Shown piece after piece: positions 36,500 through 48,489 of a stretch of DNA of 64,000 bases. The position numbers and the translations under genes are program-made. Within the stretch, counting starts at the first letter, position 1. Each line of letters opens with the position of its first letter. This stretch comes from Neckera pumila (taxonomy: Eukaryota > Streptophyta > Bryopsida > Hypnales > Neckeraceae): NCBI GenBank assembly GCA_963969595.1, contig OZ018409.1, positions 38,577,282 to 38,641,281 on the forward strand, written 5' to 3'. The notes beneath the pieces were generated by a model. It was given only the letters and a program-made list of their open reading frames with translations. It was not told the DNA's origin and ran no database searches.

Positions 36500-36770
36500 A
36501 ATATTCCCTCAAAACACTTGTATAGCTTTAGAGCAGTAAGTCCCCCCCCCTCCCGTAAACCATCTGCAGGAAATGGTTGTTCATTTCCTGCACGGATTCT
36601 ACGCCATAATGCCCAATTATGCAATGTTATCCTTGTAATCAGGCATTACTTACGGATTTTACATCCAACATCAAATTCTCATCCAGACTCTTCATCCAGT
36701 TTTGTTGATTTCCTGCACCAGTTTACGTTGGGTAATGGCCCTTATGGTCAAGCATTGCCCTATACCATCA
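36500..36770 (-). repeat. repeat J, copy 2 (diverged)
   Basis: Shares the order of blocks with 50375-50690: GTAAACCA, CGCCATAATGCCC, GTAATCAGGCATTAC, CATCCA-ACTC, GTTTACGTTG-GTAATGGC, CATTGCCCTATAC. The stem-loop around TAATCAGGCATTAC is recognisable but weakened. The shared peptide of the other two copies is broken here by stops and indels. Confidence 0.55.
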
Positions 36771-38067
36771 CACACTGTCCATGTGTCTGAATGTGTCACA
36801 AGTGGAGGGAGGGATCTGATCCCTGGGAACTTCCATTGCGAAAGCCATTTCATTGGAATGTCCTTTTGTCCTCTCCAGTGAAGAGTTGTAATGACCAAGA
36901 GCCCAGACTCGACCCCGGCCACGCAGAGATCCTGCGCAAACTGAAGGTACTAATCTTACAACTTCGACAACTTCCTTCCTCTTCCTCGAGGCAGATGGTG
37001 GAGACCAGTTGAGGCTGGAGACTGGAGAGGTTTTCAGTAGTTCAGTTGTGCACAGCCTTCAGTTGCAGTCCTGTGCAAAACCATGGGACCAAATCCAAAG
37101 AATGGGGACACAGGACCAACTCTGCAGCTAGCTGCCACAGTTGTAGTGCCTGCCACAGGTGGCTGGCTAGTCCAGGTCTCGGGGTGGTCAGAGTTGTTAG
37201 AAGGGAATTACACTTAAACCCTTAAAGCTGAAAAGCACATTTGAGGTCTCAGTACGGGCTGCCCAAACTTGGATTTTGAGAAATGGGCATCATGGAGCTT
37301 GTTCAAATGTACCAAATATCTCTACCTTCAAGTCCCACATTGAGAAAGTTGAGAGTGTGTAAATTTCAGGCAAGAATCTGTAAGGACTCAGCTCCGCACT
37401 GAGGGTGGAAATTAGGTGTGCTTATGTCTATGAAATGGCTCAGTGACACCAACTCAAATTAATGCCCAGTTGCTCAGTGCAGTGTACAAGTGTACAAATG
37501 TACAACAAGCTGATGGGATTGTGGTCCCAGGCTCCTCCCAGGCCTTCCATTAGGGCTCTACCGTTGTCCCATCCTCCTCAGGATGTGCCAAAGCGAATGT
37601 CGCCTGTGCACATGGTCGTATTCAAACTCGAGGAGGACAAAGGACGACTCTCAGCACACCTTGATCCACCCTCCAATGCCAACTTGCTAGTGACAACGAT
37701 TTTCGCTCTATGGGCGAAAATGCACGGCACTGGCACTAGCACTTTTCAAGACGAGTGTTTGGAAACCTAAATCTATACAAATCCTAGTTTTAAAGCTCTG
37801 TGGAGTTGAATCCATTATGTGTGGACACTTTCGAGATAAGGAAGCGTAAATCGAAACCAATCCTAATTTTTAGAGCTATGTGCAGTGGAATCCACAACAT
37901 TGATACCGTACTTTTTTGGTGATTAGCACCGGGAAAGTTAACTCTATACCAGTCTATACAGAAAGTTGACTCTATAACTCTTGTTTTGCAGTTGAATGTT
38001 GCAATTTTGGGTAAGTACTCTGAATTACGCTAATCGTTTACGAACTTGACGTTTTTTCATTCATTAG
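36771..38067. other. low-copy-looking region, possible leader exons
   Basis: GC is higher than in the flanks and no TTAA element is present. Open frames on + at 36791-37012 (73 codons), 37083-37217 (44 codons, starting MGPNPKNGDTGP) and 37462-37770 (102 codons) have balanced composition. I recognise none. Possible splice signals are CTGAAG-GTACTAAT near 36944 and TTTTGCAG near 37991 followed by GGGTAAGT near 38009. They are compatible with a spliced transcript on +, not proof of one. Confidence 0.25.
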
Positions 38068-38172
38068 TTGATGCAGCAGCAGCTTTGCTCTCCGACTCCT
38101 GCAGCTACGAACATGGCAGACACTCAGAGGGCTGGGTTTGCCAGTTGGGTGTCCATTGCATCATCGACATAA
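38068..38172 (+). CDS. possible short final exon, 33 codons
   Basis: A frame ATG (38071) to TAA (38170) begins MQQQLCSPTPAATNMADTQR. It lies immediately after TTCATTCATTAG, which could act as a splice acceptor, so it may be the tail of a spliced coding region and not a start. The base composition is much less AT-biased than nearby DNA. No family is recognisable in 33 residues, and a non-coding transcript is equally possible. Confidence 0.2.
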   Translation: MMQQQLCSPTPAATNMADTQRAGFASWVSIASST

Positions 38173-41100
38173 TTTGATTGAAGCGAGGTCTGGAGCTTTA
38201 TTATCACAAAAGACGGGACTGATATGATGTGAGGCGGAGTTTGCTGGCAATGCAGATATTTTCCCAAGGGATTGAGACTACATTCATGCACAGAAATTAG
38301 GGGTTGATGGGATTCACTAATCAGGTTGATTTCGAATTAAAACTTTCTTAGTCATGCTGAAGGCCTGATTAAATCACGTTGTAAGTTGTTTGCTGCTAAT
38401 TAGTAACGCTGCTTTCGTTCATCAGCATCAATTCAAACTGGGATTCTGAGTGATTGAATGCGACATTAGTATCTAATAGTACTGGTTTAAATTCTCCATC
38501 ATACCAGTGGATTAGACTAAGGGTGATTATTAAAAGCAAGTTTGTGGATTGAAATGTAGGTTTTGATCGAGTTATCTGTCGTCTAACAAAGCTCCTGTGA
38601 ATCTGGTAATAAACCTCAATAGAATCTGATTACATTATGGATTAGATAACTTTCAAAAGCTGGGAAGCTGGAGGCGTTTATCGGAAATAATTATTTCACT
38701 GAAATCTCAAATTGTTTTTCGTTGATCGAAGAACTCGCATTGAATAAAAAGGTTTAAAGGTTGTAATCTTTCTCTGACCAACCAAGGATGTTGCCTCAAT
38801 ACTTGGCATTTACTACATTAAGTTTTGTAACAAAATGACTTTGAAGTGACCCTCATCTTTTTCACATCGCCCTTTTTTTTTGAAACGGGTCCTCAATCAA
38901 TCCGCCTAAACCCAAAACGCTATGAAATTGCAAGCCAGTGATGGTGAAAAATAAAGCTTCATTGCCTCTGCAAAGATGGATTTTTCGGTTAAATTTTCAG
39001 TCGTAAAGGCAAATGTAATGTTGGTAGAATGCCTGTACACTAATAAAGCACAAAGAAACGTGCAGTTAGACAGAGTTGCAGACAACAATCTTACATCGTC
39101 AGTGAGGAATGACCTTTAGCTTTGAAATTATACGAGACTACGTGATCGACGACGCACTTGTAATGAGTATGATTTAATTGATTGACTTCCATCATTTGCC
39201 TGCCACATAGATACAAAAATGTCAGTCACTCATACATGTGCACATGGCTGCTTTGTCTTAAAGAGAGAAATGCAGGTGATCTCAACTCAAGGCCACTTTT
39301 ATGCAGACGTAAAATACGATTGATGTGGACCGGAGAAAATTAAAAAATTCATGTCTTCTGGAAGGTTGATTTTTCTTTCTGATCAACTTTAATTTCTGTC
39401 GAAGTCCCAATTCATTTGCAATACTCATTAGATATTTTCCATCGACATGATTTATAAGCAATTGTTTCATTTTGTGTCATGCATAAGGAGTCCATTTTCG
39501 TTTTACATCTGAGAGAAGACTAGTAGAAACATACACAAGTGGATGCAAGCCTTAGTAATCTAACTTCTTATGACAAGTTATGAGGCGTTTACCTCAAAGC
39601 TTAGTGTACTCAGGCTTGTTTTCAACTAATGCCAATTGCTATCTATATTTGAAGAGTAAAAGATTTGCAATGCAATCAACCTTTGGAATAATGTTCTCTT
39701 TTGTGTATTAACTATACAAATCGATATTCCCCCAATCTGACAAATGTCAACTGATTGGTAATTCCTGCACCATGGTCACAAAGTCTTACACACTAAGGTT
39801 TCAAATGCTATCTGCTAAATGACACTGGAAACTTATTAACAATAGATTTGCTAATATTAGCTTGAAGTTTGGGGAGATTGAAACGTTTAACGCACTCATT
39901 TGGAACCTCAGATCTATCCCAGAGTTTTAAAAACTTTGAGCATTCGAAATATCACAATTTTGGTGCTCTGAATCACATCAATTTTAACAATTTTGATGAT
40001 ATAGTACCCTGGAGAAATGCATGATTGAAAGCATGCTTTATTTGAATTGCCAGTTTTATTACCAAAACTTGTGACATTCCCCTCCAAAAAGGTCTAAAAA
40101 CTAGGACCGATGTTCAGACGTGCATCCTGAAAAATGAAAGAGACGTAGAAATCCTCCAAATTAACAAAATTAGAGTTTTATTCAATCAACAGATGCTGGT
40201 GCAGAAATTGCTGTTTTAGTTGTGAGTCTCTCGTGAAAAAGAAGGATTTAATAGATTTAATCACTGCCATTGATTAATTCCTGCTTACGATCAATCACAC
40301 TAGAATCTTCAAATTAGAGAGATTATGGCACTAGACCAGAATGCACATCCAGAAACTCAATTTCCCACTCATGAGCCCTTCTATGTGATAAGTTGAACAC
40401 ACAAGTGACTAACGTCAATTCCGTTATTTGAAACATGCAAAACACCAAAATTGTGACACTCAACTACACAAAGCTCTACAAACTAGGAGAGGTATAGATT
40501 TACTTTTCAGGGGGCCTGCCTGCCTTGAAAAGTGTCAATGTCGTGAAGGTCTACCAATTTAACAAAACTGATATTAAGACAAACTGGTCACAAATAGGTT
40601 CACTCAAAAGTCACCACAAACAGGGGTTTAGAACGTAGCTCACAAGAAAATTCTAGTCATTTGAGTCAAGTTGCGGAGAAGCACCTCTTGTGTCGTTTAA
40701 CTACTTTGGCTTATACATAAAATGGTTCTAACAACACAGCTCAAACGATTTCTTGTCAATAGTATGGCGTTTTCTAACCCTTTGTTTCTGGTCTTGACAT
40801 AAATTAAGCAGTGAGTGCTAGCTACGTAGGCATTCTTCCTGTCTGTTGCAACACTACTGATTTACTGCTTTTCTTACTGATGCTTCCAAGCTCAGCTGTT
40901 CTCAAATTCACTTATAGAAAGCAGCGCAACCTAAAAATTTGATCAAGTTTGTGTCGACACAGGATTGCAGTTGGAACGAGGGGTGTTTGGATTATCAGAG
41001 GAATGCATAGATTGTAGGAATTAAGCCATGTTGCTGGAGCAAATGTCCTGTAAGCAATTGCTTCGGTAATGGTTCAGAAATTATCACCAAAATCTAGTGA

Positions 41101-42641
41101 TTTTTGCTGGTTTTGGAGAATTCGAAGTAAATATCAGGTCACAACGAGGCATGTTCCCCGTCTGTATCAGCTCAAGTATGATTGCCTCTCAACAACCAGT
41201 ATGTGTCATAACTCGATGTATGGACTGGCGAATACCCTCAGTTTTAGTGCAGAAGCAGCACATGCTCGACATTTTAAAGCCCGTATGATATGCACCCTAA
41301 AAAGTTGTGCCGGATTTCCATCCTGTTATAAATTTTCTTTTATGTATTCATATCACAAACATATCACTTATTAGAATGAAAAGGAGTTTCTATTCATCGT
41401 GACAGCTTTACAGTGATAAATGCCTTGTGAGCAGAAATGGATTGCTTCCGAAAATCGATGAAATTCTGCTTTCTCTTAGCTAAATTCCCTTTGAAGTTAA
41501 ATTTCTCTTTGAAACTTTTTGCTCTTCCAGTGGACGCGGAGATTTTTACAATATGAGAACGTCACAGTCTAGAATGTCAACATGCAACTCTCCTTACCAC
41601 ATGTGTTCTCTCAATTCGATAAATTCTCTACCTTCTCCTAAATAAGTCGTTTCTCTGAGCAGTCAACTGACCTCACTTGATCACATTAGAAATTGGCTTT
41701 CATAAGACTAGCTTCAAAAAACTCATGTTTGGCAACAGAGAACCAGTGAATGTAAAAACTGGTGGAGTCAATGTGGCTTGATGTCGATTGATGAGAAGAA
41801 GCTTTGGCACCACCGTAACTGTCCAAACCTGGATGAGGGAGACGAAGCAAGCTTGTCCGATTCAAATGGCTGCATTGAACAGGAGCCCAAATCTTGTGAG
41901 TTATTTCCATAAGATACTTGCTCAGGAGGTGATTGGAAATCACTGCGTTTTCATGATATGGCACTCTCCTGAATATCTCCTGAATGATTCTCACAACTTG
42001 GTATTGATTCACTTGCTAGTTCTGACTGGTATTGATTCATCTAGTTGCTGGTATTGATTCATCTAGTTCTGACTTCACTAATGTGAAGCATTTGCCACCC
42101 AAAGAGAGGGTTTAGGGTTTAACCAATATTCAATAACCAACTTTCAATAGCCTCTACAGCCAATCATGGGGTTCGCTTTCAGGTTTCAATAACCAACAAT
42201 GTGAAGTGTTTTCTGTTCGAGCTACCCAAAAGCATGTATCACATGCTTAGTAAGCAGCACAGGGAAACTATCTCCGGTTCACGGTTGCCATTTACGGTTT
42301 ACGGTGTTACCAGCACAGAAACTTTGTGTCATTGATTTTCTCTGTTTGCCACTATTCTCGGACTCCCCCCTCCCTAGTAAAACCATCTGGAAAATTTCTG
42401 ACATTCGCAGAAGGGAAACAAGGATGACCCCCTGTGAACGTGACGTCTCATGAATAAGAGAAGAATGGCAACTGTAGATTAAATGAAGATGGGGGTATAC
42501 ATTGTGATGCAATTAGTCATGCTTGCCTCATTGGTAGCCAGAAGAAACAAGTAGCTACACTCCAAGAGTCTATGTCCTTGTAATCCTCGCTCTCTTCTCA
42601 ACTGAAGCCCTACTCAAACTTCCTCACGTCAGCTTCCGCAC
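38173..42641. other. low-copy-looking stretch without assigned genes
   Basis: About 4.4 kb at a higher GC level than the element-filled DNA, with no TTAA ends. Open frames (for example 41069-41374 +, 41686-42012 -, 42279-42512 -) carry no motif I know. A short tandem repeat built on GGTATTGATTCATCTAGTT lies at 42000-42072, and a telomere-like GGGTTTAGGGTTTAA at 42107-42121. It may be the intron, 3' region or flank of a gene; nothing decides which. Confidence 0.3.
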
Positions 42642-43004
42642 TTGCCGGATGTCAAGAGGCAAACCAAGGAAACTAAGTTGAAGCCCATTTTCACCACTTT
42701 TTCACGCCAATTCCCTGCAATCCATGATGCCAAACAGCTCATAACTGCTGTGTCCACCACTTTCCCCTTCTCGATGTTTCCTGCATGGGAGTCTTTCGCC
42801 ATAGCCACAACAAGCAGCGTCTCCGGGGCCCTTTTGGAGTCTGGCTGTTTCCAATCTCAGATTTGGTTGCAGCAGGGATATCGTCCACCACATGATTGTC
42901 TGCACCGTTCAGAGATAGTGGTGACTGTAAAGCTAGCTAGAGCACATAGAATTCCAATCGCAACACCATCTAGTAAGACGATTACTTTCAGCAGCTGGGG
43001 ATAG
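42642..43004 (+). CDS. unidentified 120-codon open frame (ambiguous strand)
   Basis: A 120-codon frame on + (MPDVKRQTKETK start) overlaps a 119-codon frame on - (43216-42857). The minus one has a hydrophobic segment, LLKVIVLLDGVAIGILCALA, preceded in its direction by CTAACTATCCCCAG, a plausible branch point and acceptor. That would make the segment a membrane-spanning exon of a minus-strand gene. I cannot choose between strands. The GC level here is clearly above the regional level, so some genic function is plausible. Confidence 0.2.
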   Translation: MPDVKRQTKETKLKPIFTTFSRQFPAIHDAKQLITAVSTTFPFSMFPAWESFAIATTSSVSGALLESGCFQSQIWLQQGYRPPHDCLHRSEIVVTVKLARAHRIPIATPSSKTITFSSWG

Positions 43005-43149
43005 TTAGTTTCTGAATTTTGATTGATTGCAACGTGCACGTCTGTCTGTTCAGTAATTTCGGTGTTTCGTTTGGTACAGTAAGATTGCCAAGACATTTGG
43101 AGTGGGGATGGAGCTGGTTGTGCAGAGGATTTCCGTGTGTCTTTCCAGG

Positions 43150-43371
43150 ATGGCGGATCTAGCGCTTTCCCTGTCCCCCGACGATATCGATGGCATTGTT
43201 GGACTGGGCAATTCATTTGCTTGTCAGTGGTCGTTGGGGGTACAACTGCTGCAGGGGAGATCAGTTCGTTACCGGAGTTGCAGTTGTCGAGGACTCAAAA
43301 GTCGGTGTTTGATGAATGACACACGGTTTTCTGGGACAAAGTTTGAAATAAAGCTAAGATATGCACAGTAG
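43150..43371 (+). CDS. unidentified 73-codon open frame
   Basis: From the ATG at 43150 the frame reads MADLALSLSPDDIDGIVGLG and stops at 43371. The first 30 residues look protein-like and the local GC is raised; the remainder becomes Arg/Ser/Cys-rich and less convincing. An exon ending around 43220 is possible, since the other frames stay open there. No family recognised. Confidence 0.2.
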   Translation: MADLALSLSPDDIDGIVGLGNSFACQWSLGVQLLQGRSVRYRSCSCRGLKSRCLMNDTRFSGTKFEIKLRYAQ

Positions 43372-44300
43372 AGTACAATTCATTCAAGCGTTTCTTTTTT
43401 GCAATCCACAATTGTAACCATGGCCACAGTTTGAATGTCCATTCCGGAAATCTAGCAGTCAGACATTGACCATGGGAATACGGTAGCTTTGGATTGCTAA
43501 AAAGAAATCTCAATATGTAATCCCAAAATCAACGTTGTCAAGGATGTGACACCTACATATGAACCAAACAGCGTCACAAAAAATTAGATATGGATTACAG
43601 TACACAGAACACACTCAAAATATGAGAGCCTATGAGAGTCTGTGAGAGTCTATGAGATCCTAATGTTGAATCAAGATAACTTAGAGACAATAGTTTGAAA
43701 ATTCATAACTTATTCATATGGTATTCAAATAATGGATGGTAAGGTGTGCTAGAATCTTCTTTCACTGTAGTTATGTTTAATCATAGAAATTATGATAAAT
43801 TGTAATCAGTGTTAATTATAGGTGTGCATATCTTAAATAGTAGTGATCAAAGATATTATTTTGTAGATATAATTAAAGTAGCAACACCAAAAATACTTCA
43901 AATAAGGGATTGAAACTAGTTCCTATTATTGAACTCTAAATTGACCAGCTTTGTTCTTCTTAATAGAAGATGTACATTTTGGAAAGAATTTGTAGGGGTC
44001 AATTTTAAAAACATATGAAAGTTTTGGAGATAAGAAAATAAAATTTCAATCAAAGTTTAACATTTCTAAGAAAATATTTTGATGGCTAAAACGAGGTTGC
44101 AGACGACTTTCATGGGCTTGTTGTAACAAGAATTGAAGCTATTCACTCTTGTCAATAGATAAGTTCTTTGGCTGATGGTTATGGTGATGACCCACTATTT
44201 TATGGTTTAATTCATGTAATTTGTTATTATATATAGGTTCAAAACTCAAAAGTGGTTGCGAGTAAATCGACTTTTCAGTGTGAGGTTCTCATATTGAATT
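43372..44300. other. AT-rich spacer
   Basis: A small direct repeat of CTATGAGAGT-type units lies at about 43628-43660. No gene seen. Confidence 0.4.
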
Positions 44301-45080
44301 TTAATCCCTAAAGTATCAAGTAGCATTTTGGGGTCATTTAGCTTTTTTGGTCATTCATTTATAAACAAGACTTTCATTTTATTTTCTTTGAAATTTTCAC
44401 ACAACATGCAGTTAAGGAGTAGCTTCAATGCGCAAAATTTTTTATAGCAATTGAATATATGGTTAAAAAGTTATTGTATGATATGTAATTTTTTTCTGAA
44501 CCCAGGTAATCCAGATAGCTTAGAAACAACTATTTTTTTTAGAATAAAAATTCAAACTTCGTTTTTTATATTTATATATATTTGAAAAACTTTGAATCAT
44601 TCTATTTCAATTAATTAGATGAAAGTTATGAGGAGTTTTAGTTTGCAAGCAATTTTGGAATCTTTACTCCAAAATAAACTTTGAAATCTTGTTTTGAACT
44701 CAATTTTCAATATTTTTTGGAAAAAATAAAAGCATAGGATGTATATTGTTTATTGCAATATTACAACTATTGGAGTTGGAATTTTTCTTTTTTTTCAATT
44801 CTATAACTAAATTCTTAACAATTAAGTATTTTTAATCATACCTTACCTCTTTCTAATTACAATTTTTTTGAAGATTGAATATGAAATATTTTAGTTGAAA
44901 TTTTTAATACGCATTTCCAACTTATTTCTTCAAATCTTGTAGAGAGATGCAAATTGTAGGACATATACGTTCTTGTGTAAAATGTTTGAAAGATAGAACT
45001 TAACCATTTTAGAAGTGGTTAAATTTTTCTTTTTTTAAATTCAAGCATCATGATCTTGCAATTGGTACAATTTTTTACTC
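44301..45080 (+). mobile_element. family E TTAA element, copy E3, worn
   Basis: Starts TTAATCCCTAAAGTATCAAG at 44301 and follows the family E interior (GAGTAGCTTCAATGCGCAAA, CTTTGAATCATTCTATTT, ATTACAACTATTGGAGTTGG). The right end is worn and lost near 45080. Confidence 0.6.
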
Positions 45081-46130
45081 TAAGATTTTAGGAGGGTGTA
45101 CTTTAACAAGTTAACTAAAGGATCCTATGCTTGGATTTGTTAATGTATAAATATAATTGAAGATTCTAGCCTTGTTAAATTTGAGCTAGAATATCATGGT
45201 TTATATTTTAATTTATTGGTAATCAAAAGACACTTTAATGAACTTGTTTTGATTTTTAATATACTCTTTGACTCTAATATCTTCTTACCTTTAGTTCATA
45301 CTTCATTTAATGAAAAGAATGATATTGTTTGAAATAATATGATATAATCAAAAAAAAATTTGACATTTTCTTTTGTAAGGGATTTTCAACACATCATTGA
45401 GCAATGGTAGTAGTTAGGGTGTCTTTGGGGTTTAAAAAAAGATAATTTATTCACTAGAGCTCCGTTGTTTTTTCTACTACCAATGAAGCTCAACCAAAGG
45501 TTACGAGGCCTCAGTTTTGGGTCAGAAAACTTTGGAGTTGAAAATTCTTACATGAATACTGAAGCTCAAAAAGCATTAGACTTCTATTGATAATCAATTA
45601 TTGATTAATATTCTTCAGCTATTTGTTCTTTTAAATATAATTTAAATTATATAATCTTTTTCAAATGATAACCAAAAATTTGAAAAAATAAATTTGCAAC
45701 TATGGAATGCCGATTCTGTAATTTTAGAATGTTATAAATAAAATATACACCATGATATTCTACACTATGATATAAATTAATAAAAATAAATAAATAAAAT
45801 TAGAGCATAAAACATTTGAAATGAATGTTTTCACTTTTTATTCATAAATTCACTACAATTTCAAGTTCTTTCCGAAAAATGTAACATTTTTACAACTAAT
45901 AGAAATTTGTAATTACATCCTTGAAAAGTAAATACACAATATCACATTTATAAGTACTTGCAAATGATATTTGAAGAAGTGGTAATAGACTTGTCCTTTG
46001 AAGGTTATCAGTTTGTAGACTTTAGTTGACATAGAAGCCTTGGCAACTATTAACTCCTTGTAGTATCCTTGTTCAAGTACATCACTTGGAATTTGTAGAA
46101 TGAACACACCCAATTGCAAGTTCAATGTGC
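45081..46130. other. AT-rich stretch without supported genes
   Basis: No convincing frame; the minus frame at 45913-46125 is short and has no motif. Confidence 0.4.
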
Positions 46131-46712
46131 TTAACTCCTAAAGGACCATAAAGCCACTACGTAGCTTCTACAACTGCATTTGTAGAAAATTTGATATGTG
46201 AACCTCACTAATAGTCCATAAGCCACAGCAAAGAGATCCTAGATGATTTTCTTTACTGAATCCATCGGTGCAATCCGATCGAGAAATGATTGAGTGTGCA
46301 GTTTTTGAGAATAAAGAAGGCATTGTGGGCCATTACTTCACATTCTCATATCTTTTTTTCTAAACCTCAATACAATTTGAAAAAAACTACACATGAATAT
46401 TGTGATAATATGCACATGTGGGAAACAAATCAGAATTTTTGGAGTACTTTTGAGCATTTGATTTAAACATTTTGATGTCAGCATACATACAAAGTACTCC
46501 CTCTTTCATCAATCTTGTCAACACTGGCATTTTCTCAAAATTGTGCAAGTTTGTTGATCTTTTTGTTATTGGAAAGCTAAATAGGTCTTGTTTCATTTTA
46601 ATAGTGGCAATCATCAAAATTATTCTATACAAATGAAGAATTATGCTTGTTACAAGAGCTAGTCAAGAAAACAAGAACTATGCTCAAACACCCCCGGTCA
46701 TTTAGGGGTTAA
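46131..46712 (+). mobile_element. TTAA element of about 580 bp, copy G
   Basis: Starts TTAACTCCTAAAGGACCATA and ends CCCCGGTCATTTAGGGGTTAA, 582 bp, with TTAA on both sides. The size equals that of D1, but the interior is not obviously the same. No coding; the minus frame at 46387-46632 lies inside it. Confidence 0.65.
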
Positions 46713-47413
46713 ACTTCAAAACATTGGCTTTTCTAGCCTTCCAAAAGGTGAAGTTTTGTCTTTTAACATTTTAAAACAAAATATATATGTCCTACAATGT
46801 GTATTTTAGTCAATGGATTGAGAATATATGAAAAAAATTAACCAAAAAAACTTTCATAAGAATCTTTAAGAAAATCATGAAGTGGAAGGTGGTAATAAAT
46901 GATAGAAAAAACTAAACCATTTTAGAATAGCTTTGATAAGAAATTATAATTATTAATTCCAATGGTCAAAATGCTCTAGTAAACAATTGGCATCCTTTCT
47001 TTTTGTTTTTGTTTTCAAAAATTTCAAAATTGAAAGCAAAAGATGACTTAAGACATTTTTTCTTCCCTCATTGCTTGCAAAATAAAACTCCTAGTAACTT
47101 TCACCTCATTATTTGGAATTGAATGGTTTAAATGTTTTTGAGTAGGTATCAATTTAAAAAATCCATTTTTAAGAATAACTAATCTTTTTTTAGAATGTAT
47201 TTTTAGCTTCTTGGTTTAACATTGATATTGGAAAAGCCCTTCTAAATTTTCCAATATTTATTAGAGTGACCTTAAACAAAGCTCCACACGTAGATTTTAA
47301 TGGTTAGCATCCATCTTAAAAATTTCATGCAAAAATTCTCAATTATAAAGTCAAAAGAGCTTGTCTAAGTATTCAAAAGTTCAAAGTAGGCTCCTTGGTC
47401 CTTTGGGCATTAA
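46713..47413 (-). mobile_element. degenerate family A-like element
   Basis: Shows worn family A blocks in reverse (AATTATTAATTCCAATGGTCAAAATGCTCTAG near 46945) and ends CTCCTTGGTCCTTTGGGCATTAA at 47413. The left end is unclear and may have been replaced by the neighbouring 582-bp element. Confidence 0.5.
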
Positions 47414-48489
47414 ATTCCAAATTCTTCCAACCTTGGTTTTGAAAATGAATTGATCCCCAAAGGTTCTCATGAGTTCCTTCAATATCTTTAAAATTCCCTC
47501 AATTGAAAAAGACATTGTGGGCTTCAATTTGAGTCTTGTGATTTTGAAATTCCATCATTTTCATCTTAGTTTCATTCCAATTTTTTTGCTGTAGCTTCAT
47601 TTCATCATTTTGGTCATGTTTTCAATTTTAGTCATTGCTTCAAAGGCACCCTATGGTCACAAATTAGACCTATATAAATACAAAATTCCCAAGATCATTC
47701 CAAAAATCATCTAAAGATCATCACTAAAACTACCATGAAAACAACTGAATGACCGACTTAAAAGACCATTTAGAATTGGTGTTATTTTCCTTCAGTATAG
47801 ATTCGTGTCCCACATGCTTCTAGACCAAATGATGCAAATATGTTTTTTGAAAATTCAACCTTTAAGTAAAGTAGAATATTCTACCTCTGGTTTTCTTAAA
47901 AAGGGAACCTTATACCTAGCTGAAGAATATTACATTCAACATCAGCATAGTCTGCTAGAAACAAGCATTCAACCAACCCTCAACAAAATTGGATGAAAAT
48001 TGATATTCTTCATCCATTAATTTCGATAATTGAAGGAAAAAATTCACTTCAACACCACTGGAGGGGTGGGGTGTCCCAGGGCTTTACAATTTATAAGGTA
48101 AACTATTTTAATTAAATTTTTTTTTGACACAAGTGGAAGTTTTACCGTACGCGTAGGTCAGTTTTGGCACCTTGCTGTCTAAATAGTTTAGGTTTTGTAG
48201 TTTGACTATTCGGCAGCTTGATTTGGATTTTTTGACTTTAGGCACTTTCAACATTCCTAATTTTGGATTGATTTTTTCTATTCATGTGTAAATGTGTTCC
48301 TTTTTCTAAATTTTCTCAGGAATCATTTTTGGATATTCAAAATTAGCAACAATGAGTTTTTTTCAGATTTTCAGAAATAGTTGTACAACTTTTTAAACTT
48401 TAGACACGATCTAAAATTTTCCTTACTTACTTCCGAAATTGACCTACACGTATGGTAGTTCACAGCAAAAAAAAGAGACAAGGGGTAAA
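47414..48489. other. AT-rich stretch without supported genes
   Basis: Contains the plus frame 47805-47996, which has no motif, and the phrase shared with 36.1 kb near 48360-48450. No gene supported. Confidence 0.35.

Noticed and set aside
42107..42121. Telomere-like GGGTTTAGGGTTTAA as an interstitial telomere
   Set aside because: Only two units are present, which is a telomere-box motif and not a telomeric array.
42857..43216. Resemblance of the hydrophobic minus frame to plant DUF1218-type membrane proteins
   Set aside because: Only one hydrophobic segment is visible and the conserved Cys pattern of that family is not evident, so no family name is given.
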